From: Glandiceps talaboti
Taxonomy: Eukaryota > Hemichordata > Enteropneusta > Spengelidae
NCBI RefSeq assembly: GCF_964340395.1
Contig: NC_135555.1
Location: forward strand, 21,116,447 to 21,180,446
Reading direction: 5' to 3'
DNA length: 64,000 nucleotides
In this document: positions 57,820 through 64,000 of the stretch, in pieces
How the letters are laid out: the number at the start of each line of letters is the position of its first letter
Position numbering within the stretch: the first letter of the stretch is position 1
Made by a program: the position numbers and the translations under genes
The notes under the pieces: generated by a model
The model's database searches: none
What the model was told of the DNA's origin: nothing
Seen by the model: the letters and a program-made list of their open reading frames with translations, nothing else

Positions 57820-58740
57820 AAATACACATCTAATATGCATCAACTTTTAAAAAGTCTGAAATGTGTTAAGTGTTAAAGTTGATAACTTGAGACAGGCCTC
57901 TAACAACTTTAGCCTAAAGCTTGTTATAAAAGTAAGTTGGTAACAGATGACGGCCTTGCCAACTTTGGTCTGAAAGTTGGTAACTTGATATGGACCCCAT
58001 GGACTCAAGTCTGAAACGCTTGTGGTATGTGTCTCAAACTGGACCAGGTCAAAACTTTGTGGTATACCACCCCAAAGAGTGGTGTATTACCCAAATATGT
58101 ATTGCAGATAAATCACATGGTATAATATTGCTGGTTTTCAGTTGTAAACCGATGTAAATGATTCTGTAAACTGAAAGACATGTTGTCGTTGACATTTTTA
58201 AAATCCCTCCACATCTTATTGAACTATCGTTATTTATATATCATTACAACAAGTTATTCTAACCAAATACAATTGTATATGCTATTATATACTCTATGGC
58301 TCAAATGAGTAAACAAATGAAATTACACCAGATATGCAAATGAAGCTGTGAGTATTCAACTAAATGTCATTTGTCAATAATTACCAAATTCATTTCTTGT
58401 TTCAGAAGTGTGCATCCAGAAGCACAAACTCAAACATTTTATGTAAATTACCTTGATGCATTTTGTAATAATTGTGGCAAATTAAAATCTCAATACAAAT
58501 GATATTTTAAGAAAAACACAACCCAAATATCATTATCTATTATTATCAGTGAAACAATGAGCCATGCATATATCTGTTGTATGCCCTACTTCATTTTGTA
58601 ATCTAAATTAACAAAGGATAGACACCACATACATGTATTTTCAGAGTTGATCAATTGTTGTAACTAGCTTTTCCAGAAAAAGTTGTTGTCCATGAGTGTC
58701 TCCATTAACCATTTCTTTCTTGACATACTTATAGCCAAAT
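57820..58740 (-). pseudogene. Relic 3' end of a third GDAP1-like copy
   Basis: About 0.9 kb matches the region from 51,597 through the last codons of the first GDAP1-like gene (to 52,480). Shared are TATGGACCCCAT, TTGTTGTATGCCCTACTTC and TTTTCAGAGTTG. On the minus strand the right edge reads FGYKYVKKEMVNG, equivalent to the gene's C-terminus. Homology stops sharply at 58,740 and no exon follows. It is a truncated duplicate lying between the two genes. Confidence 0.75.
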
Positions 58741-58817
58741 AAGCTATATTCATCATGTATATCTACCATTATAAGAAATTCATTTCAAATATAAAGTTTG
58801 GCTTTGTTGGTTTGTTT

Positions 58818-58893
58818 GTATGTATGTATGTATGTATGTATGTATGTATGTATGTATGTATGTATGTATGTATGTATGTATGTATGTATGTAT
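58818..58893. repeat. (TATG)n microsatellite
   Basis: About 75 bp of pure ATGT repeats, 80 bp beyond the end of the GDAP1 relic. Confidence 0.95.
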
Positions 58894-59001
58894 GTTTGTA
58901 CCATGGTATAGTCTTAACTAGTGATTGACAGGAGATTAACTTTACCAGTAGTCAATAAGGAACTGGCCATATATTTCGTTTGCGAAAGAAATGCCACTGA
59001 A

Positions 59002-59135
59002 TGTATGTATGTATGTGTGTGATTATTTATGTATGTATGTATGTATGTATGCATGCATGTATGTATGTATGTATGTATGTATGTATGTATGTATGTATGT
59101 ATGTATGTATGTATGTATGTATGTATGTATGTATG
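59002..59135. repeat. (TATG)n microsatellite
   Basis: About 130 bp of ATGT repeats with a TGTGTGATTATT interruption and one GCATGC block. The Tyr-Val-Cys-Met frames are artefacts. Confidence 0.95.
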
Positions 59136-59531
59136 CAACAACAACCAATCACTCAGTTTAATATTTTAAAAATCTGTTTTATTCTTTGAAGGACTGCATA
59201 ACATGAAATCATTTTCTGCAAATTCTCAGTAAACATTAACAATCTATATGTTTCATATCTAACGTAATAAACATACTGCACACAAAATATGTTACATTAG
59301 TTTTAAAGATAATATATATACTTTTATTCCCCATAAAAATACTAAAATTCAGAAAAACTTGAAAAACATAAAATAGACAAAACAAATATATCAAGATGTA
59401 GCTGTACAATCGTTAAAATTCATGACTTGTGTTTCATAAAAATGATTTTAAACTTAGAATTATTATATGGATGCAGGAGATTGTGAACATCTAGCAACTG
59501 TATCCACCTTCAAGTTACACGTTGCCAAGTT

Positions 59532-59852
59532 TTGCCACTGAGGGCGCCAATCACAATCAAACCGCTGAGAAGTCAGGTCCAAACGGGTCCAAATATATGT
59601 TCATACTCATTATGGCGGGGGGGGGGGGGGGGGGGGGGGGGGGTATGAATATAGGATTTGGAGATATTATACTTCAAAGGCTGAGCAATCAAAGTTGTGA
59701 GGATATAAATAATAATCTTAATTAATTGTTTTGAACAAACATGAAAATGAATTTCAAATCTGAGTAATCAGTCGAGTAATGGGAAAGTTGAAATTTAAGA
59801 CAGTGTGTATTGTTCCCAGATTTCTGAATATGATTGGCGCCCCCAGTGGCAA
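59532..59852. repeat. Inverted repeat bounding a 321-bp interval
   Basis: Arms of 22 bp (59,532-59,553 and 59,831-59,852), starting TTGCCACTG and containing GGGCGCCAATCA, differ at one base. The interval includes a run of about 27 G near 59,617-59,643 and no coding frame. It may be a MITE; no target duplication longer than a few T is evident. Confidence 0.6.
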
Positions 59853-59859
59853 TTTCATG

Positions 59860-60218
59860 TCCAGTTTATTCTTTCTCATAAATTTCACTACTTATCTTTA
59901 ACAGAAACTGAAAAGAAACAATATTCTAAAGTTATCACTGAATGATATATAAATATTTTTTTTCATAAAGAGATGCTACAGAAAAATGAATTCTGAAAGA
60001 GAGTTCCTGTGGTGTTCTGATAGTCCATAACTTTGTGTAGAACATAGATCATCAGAGAACCAACAATGACTGCTTTATTCTCATTTCAAAAGTAATGGCA
60101 AGAAAAATTGGCAAAACTAAGTTTTCATACTAACTATTTGAACTTTGTTCAGAAACTATAAAGTTATCTAGACTTAGAGTCGGATATTTTGACTTGAAAT
60201 GTTCTATAATCTATAACC

Positions 60219-60261
<43 letters not shown>

Positions 60262-61041
60262 AATAATAATGAAAAGAAATTGTATAACATCAAAATCCAA
60301 TACGACATAATGTTCTATGGCACTGAACAGGAACAATAGTAGATCAATGTAAAAAGTTAGAGAAAGCTCTTGCAAACAGATGTGTCTTGATGTCCTTCTT
60401 GAATAAATTGTCTTTCTTGATTTAATCATATATTGGTTATATTACCATAAAAGCTATGTTTGTAAGTTGTATGATATCAGCTGCAAATTTTACTATTTGA
60501 TCAAATTTTCATAGTTTTTTTTTTTAATCACAATGCTCTGAAATAATGGTACAGTCTTTGAATATATAAACTTGAAAAGATAGTACTTCTACCGAACTAT
60601 GAGAACATCTATAGAAATTAATGTGGGCACACTGTCCTCAGTCAAATACAGTGCATTTGTAAGTTTTTTGGCTTTACACTTATTTCAATACATCAAAATA
60701 TATTAGTGTGAAAATATTATCACTTTCAGTGGTAAATTCTCAATTATCAGAAATACTAATGGTAGATTTATTGAAGTTTAAATGCACCAAGACAAGTACA
60801 TTTACAGTAGCATTATCATGCCTTATGTTTCCACATGGTGGGGGTAGGGGTGGGGGTGAGGTGGGGGTGGGGCATTTCACTCTGGGCTGTACCCCTCCTT
60901 ACAATCACACTTTATGTCACTAGGGGTAATTAGTAATGTACAATTGATTGTACCCCCTCCAATCACACTTTACCTCACACTAGAGGGGTATACTCAGTAT
61001 CAGTGGACAATTAGTTGAACCCCCCTCGATCACATCACACT
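59860..61041. other. Gene-free interval 3' of the second GDAP1-like gene
   Basis: AT-rich sequence with a (CAAT)n run at 60,220-60,259 and a GGGGGT-rich patch at 60,838-60,873. From about 60,880 there are three diverged copies of a CCCCTCC-AATCACACTTTAT motif running into the stop codon of the gene to the right. I see no gene. Confidence 0.5.
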
Positions 61042-62325
61042 TTATGGTGGAATGTACTTATAGCCAAGTACAACAGCTGCAATCACCAAACCAACCCCAA
61101 GGACGAAAGGTGCTATACGTTTGATTTTCTTGACAATAGCTGGTATAACAATCAACCTGAATATGACTGATGGAATATTTACAACTGCCTTCCTATAGGT
61201 GGCTCTCTGACATAGTCTTACGTAGTAGTCTGTCAACAGAGGCATAGAACCTTGAAAGTGGTAAGCCAAGCCAGCATACTCAACTCTATTGAGAAGCACA
61301 CCTAGGTACACATCAGCTGCAGTGAAACTTCGACTTATCAGCCAGTGTTCCTGATCTGCAAGTGAAAAGAAAACGTTTGCGTTAATATGTAGGTCAAAGG
61401 TCACATAGTTAGCATGATAAGGTCAAAGGTCACACCATCTTAGTTCCACTAAAGCCCTGTATGCATTTTGTATCAGTGTTCTAATGTACTTATCACTTTA
61501 ATTGTGTCTTACATAATTATATGTTTGACTGATCTGGTTGAGAGAGTTTTTGTTTGCTTTTTTTTTCTATCTTTCAACAGTTTGTATTGACCAGAGAAAC
61601 ATGGCCGAAAAAAGGAAGACAACAAAAAAAGCCAGGGAATGCAAAATAGGAGATATAAAGCTGAATTACACACACTTACATAATTTACAGCAAAACACTA
61701 ATTAATTTCAATATGCAGCCATCAATGAAAATTGAAATTTTATGAAGCTCCAGATGTAACTGCAGCAACCCAGGGCAAGTCCTTTCCATGCACCCCTCCA
61801 CCACCCCCACCCCCACCAAAGATATGAAACAATTTGAGATTCTGATAATAGATGTCAGTCAAATTTTCATGATTGGTACAGTTTCCAGTGGTGCTGCACC
61901 TTTGTGTTGCCATGGAAATGAGTAATTAATAGGTTCTGAGGTCATGTAGAAACATATACAGTAGCTGTGTTTATAGACTGCCTGTCTAGACTGTGTACCT
62001 ATAAGGCACTGTTAAGCACAAACTCAACACTTTCAAGAAAAACTGAAGATACAAATATTTGCTCAAAAAAGCATTTTGTATGGATCGACTCTTACTGATG
62101 GCATTGAACAAAGCTATAATAAATGCAGTGACTGCCAGTGTGGCATATTGTAAATCAATTTTGGTTGATTGACTGACTGACTGACTGACTGACTGCTTGA
62201 TTGTTTGACTGACTGATTGACTGATTGACTGACTGACTGACTGACTGAATGCTAGTTTGATTGATTGACTGACTGACTGACTGGCTGATTGACTGATTGA
62301 CTGACTGACTGACTGACTGATTGCC

Positions 62326-62390
<65 letters not shown>

Positions 62391-63663
62391 TCATCAAATT
62401 CATATTATTTGCTTTAATAATACTGATGTTTAATTGTTTTCAATGTGCTATTGGCCAGTGCCTATTGTCAATCCATCTAATTCCGTTTTCAAATAATCCA
62501 GATGGGTATACTATGAATGCTGGCATGTCAAGTCTCACAGAAATACAGTGTATGGAAACTTTCAGTGTAAAGCCATGAAAGAAAATCCTAAGATCATAAT
62601 GTGTGTGTGAATATCAGTCATTTCCAAGTCTAAATGCTTGATAGTTAATGCTGTTAGACCCTTGATCAATTCAGGTAACTCTAAAAGAGTCCAAACATCC
62701 CACAGCCCCAAACACACTCTCAAAGGCATATGCCAGAGGTACTGTCATCCTTATATTTTGTACAGCAACCTTCCGAGCACAAATCTGAGATCTTGTTTAA
62801 TACGAGACTAAATGCTTGAGTGCATTTCTCTAAATCCCTGGTGTCTCATTTAGTTGCCATGGAAACGAGTACAGTAATTGGTAATTTGAGTACATGCAGT
62901 CATAAAAAACACAATATATTGATATCTTACTTGTACCATACATTAGTCTAGTTTTGCCAAGTTCACTTTCAATTTCTTCCAGGACCATATCAAGTACTCC
63001 AATTTGTTCCCTGACATTGTTGATATCTCTGACTACAGTTCCATACACATCAAGCTCTGTTTCCTCGTCGTCATCATCATCAGACGTCTGTGCTCCATGT
63101 AGATGTCCTCGAAACTGATGTCTGAAATGGTCTCGTACCAAGCCTATTTGATCTGACGGAGTCAAAGATAAAGAATCATACAAATTCAGTGCAATAATAT
63201 TTTAATGAAAATTGAGAAAAAGCAATGAAATTAGAAGATGACAAAAACATGATAGGTACTGCCTAGTGATTTTTAGCCCTCATTTCTGTTCATGTGGAGC
63301 ACTCTCTTATGAGAAATGTTTGAATTGTGGTATAACTGGAATATGAATGAATGACCATTGTGCGTTTTTCCACTGAATTTGGCTGAAAACATGCCTTCAG
63401 TTACAGATTGTGGTGTCACTTTAAAATCCTTGTAGCTCCTACCTGGTAAATTCTGTGGTACACTGTCTGGTATACTGGAACCTAGCACCTACCTGGTAAA
63501 TGCCGTGGTACATTTTCCGGTATACTGGAACCTCTTGTCAGTTTACTCCTGAACATTATACATCCAAGTGTAATAAACTCAACTGGTATACTGTTGATTT
63601 TACTTCTCCAGTAGCGAACCTTCTGACCTTCAGAAGTGTAGTCAGGTGGTTGTAGTCGTGGAG
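61042..63663 (-). CDS. GDAP1: Second GDAP1-like gene, coding exons 3-5 (5' part outside window)
   Basis: Exons 63493-63663, 62931-63152 and 61042-61355 have the same phases and positions as exons 3-5 of the first gene; about 235 aa are visible. PRLQPPDY and an EFITLGCIMFRSKL segment match the first gene's exon 3. Exon 4 carries an acidic insert (SDDDDDEETE) before the conserved MVLEEIESEL. Exon 5 has FTAADVYLGVLLNRVEY, a KKIKRI basic stretch and a tail anchor FVLGVGLVIAAVVLGYKYIPP. The GST N-terminal exons must lie beyond 64,000. The end of exon 3 and its donor are duplicated (63,437-63,486), giving two candidate donors; only the first keeps the frame open. The role is inferred from family: outer mitochondrial membrane. 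Confidence 0.88.
62159..62389. repeat. (GACT)n / (GATT)n tetranucleotide array in intron 4
   Basis: About 230 bp of TGAC and TTGA repeats in the intron between coding exons 4 and 5 of the second GDAP1-like gene. Ser-Gln-Asn frames through it are artefacts. Confidence 0.95.
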
Positions 63664-64000
63664 CTGTAAAGTTTGAAAATATCAATAAAAACCTGTTAAT
63701 GAATGAACATTCAGATGACGGAACAACGACTAACTAAATAATTAAAGTGTCAATTTGAAACTTGCAATCAAATCTCAAGAGATGAGGTACAGTGGAACTG
63801 GAAATACAATATTGTAAAATGTTGCAAATTGTTGAAAATATATTGTTACGTCACTAACAATGATGAAACATCACTACTTCAATGACTTGTCTTTGAATTC
63901 AAACAGTTTCTTTACATTAAAAATATGCTTATTTGGGGTATGAGAAATACTTATAAAAAAAGAAACACTCTTATGTACACTTTGGCATTTTTGAATTTAG

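Overview
This is an AT-rich eukaryotic genomic window. It has intron-containing genes, long microsatellites and a heavy load of transposable-element debris. Metazoan hallmarks are arrays of C2H2 zinc fingers and two GDAP1-like genes with GT-AG introns. The style (many tetranucleotide arrays, CR1/L2-like LINE tails, HT[N/K]ERPF finger linkers) suggests a marine invertebrate such as an amphioxus, hemichordate or mollusc. I cannot settle the species from sequence alone.

Region A, 1-49,620, is one tandem array. Each unit reads left to right: a plus-strand 3' fragment of a LINE; an eroded zinc-finger tail; a minus-strand zinc-finger exon; an intron of 1.6-4.2 kb; a 103-nt minus-strand first coding exon; a conserved upstream block with hairpins; and a microsatellite-bearing element of (ACAG)n, (ACTG)n and (CA)n. 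Six gene copies are present, with 4, 8, 9, 10, 7 and 13 fingers. All share the same N-terminal region, encoded across a phase-1 splice, which I do not recognise. Copies 1-4 share a stop codon that removes the last finger; copies 5 and 6 read past it. Unit 1 carries a 4.9-kb foldback-type DNA element with arms of about 1.3-1.6 kb. Units 4 and 5 share a 684-bp element with an 8-bp target duplication. Units 5 and 6 share a 2.4-kb element with a smaller one nested in it, and a fossil Gypsy-like LTR element. Units 4, 5 and 6 are mosaics explained by a recent tandem duplication of about 11.5 kb, whose junction lies near 37,210-37,290. A truncated LINE inserted only in unit 5 is younger than that duplication.

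Region B, 49,620-52,440, has no gene I can support. It holds diverged tandem repeats and a perfect 35-bp palindrome.

Region C, 52,443-64,000, holds two head-to-tail minus-strand GDAP1-like genes. The first is complete for coding sequence (five coding exons, 320 aa). The second has its last three coding exons in the window and runs off the right edge. Between them lies a relic of the 3' end of a third copy. GDAP1 proteins are tail-anchored outer-mitochondrial-membrane proteins with a GST fold.

The most interesting system is the zinc-finger cluster. It is a lineage-type family with its own N-terminal module, fingers that vary only at helix positions -1, 1, 2 and 3, and finger arrays that changed in number between two otherwise nearly identical duplicates. 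This is the pattern of fast-evolving zinc-finger clusters such as KRAB or ZAD families. What this family binds is unknown. I saw no tRNA, rRNA or CRISPR array.
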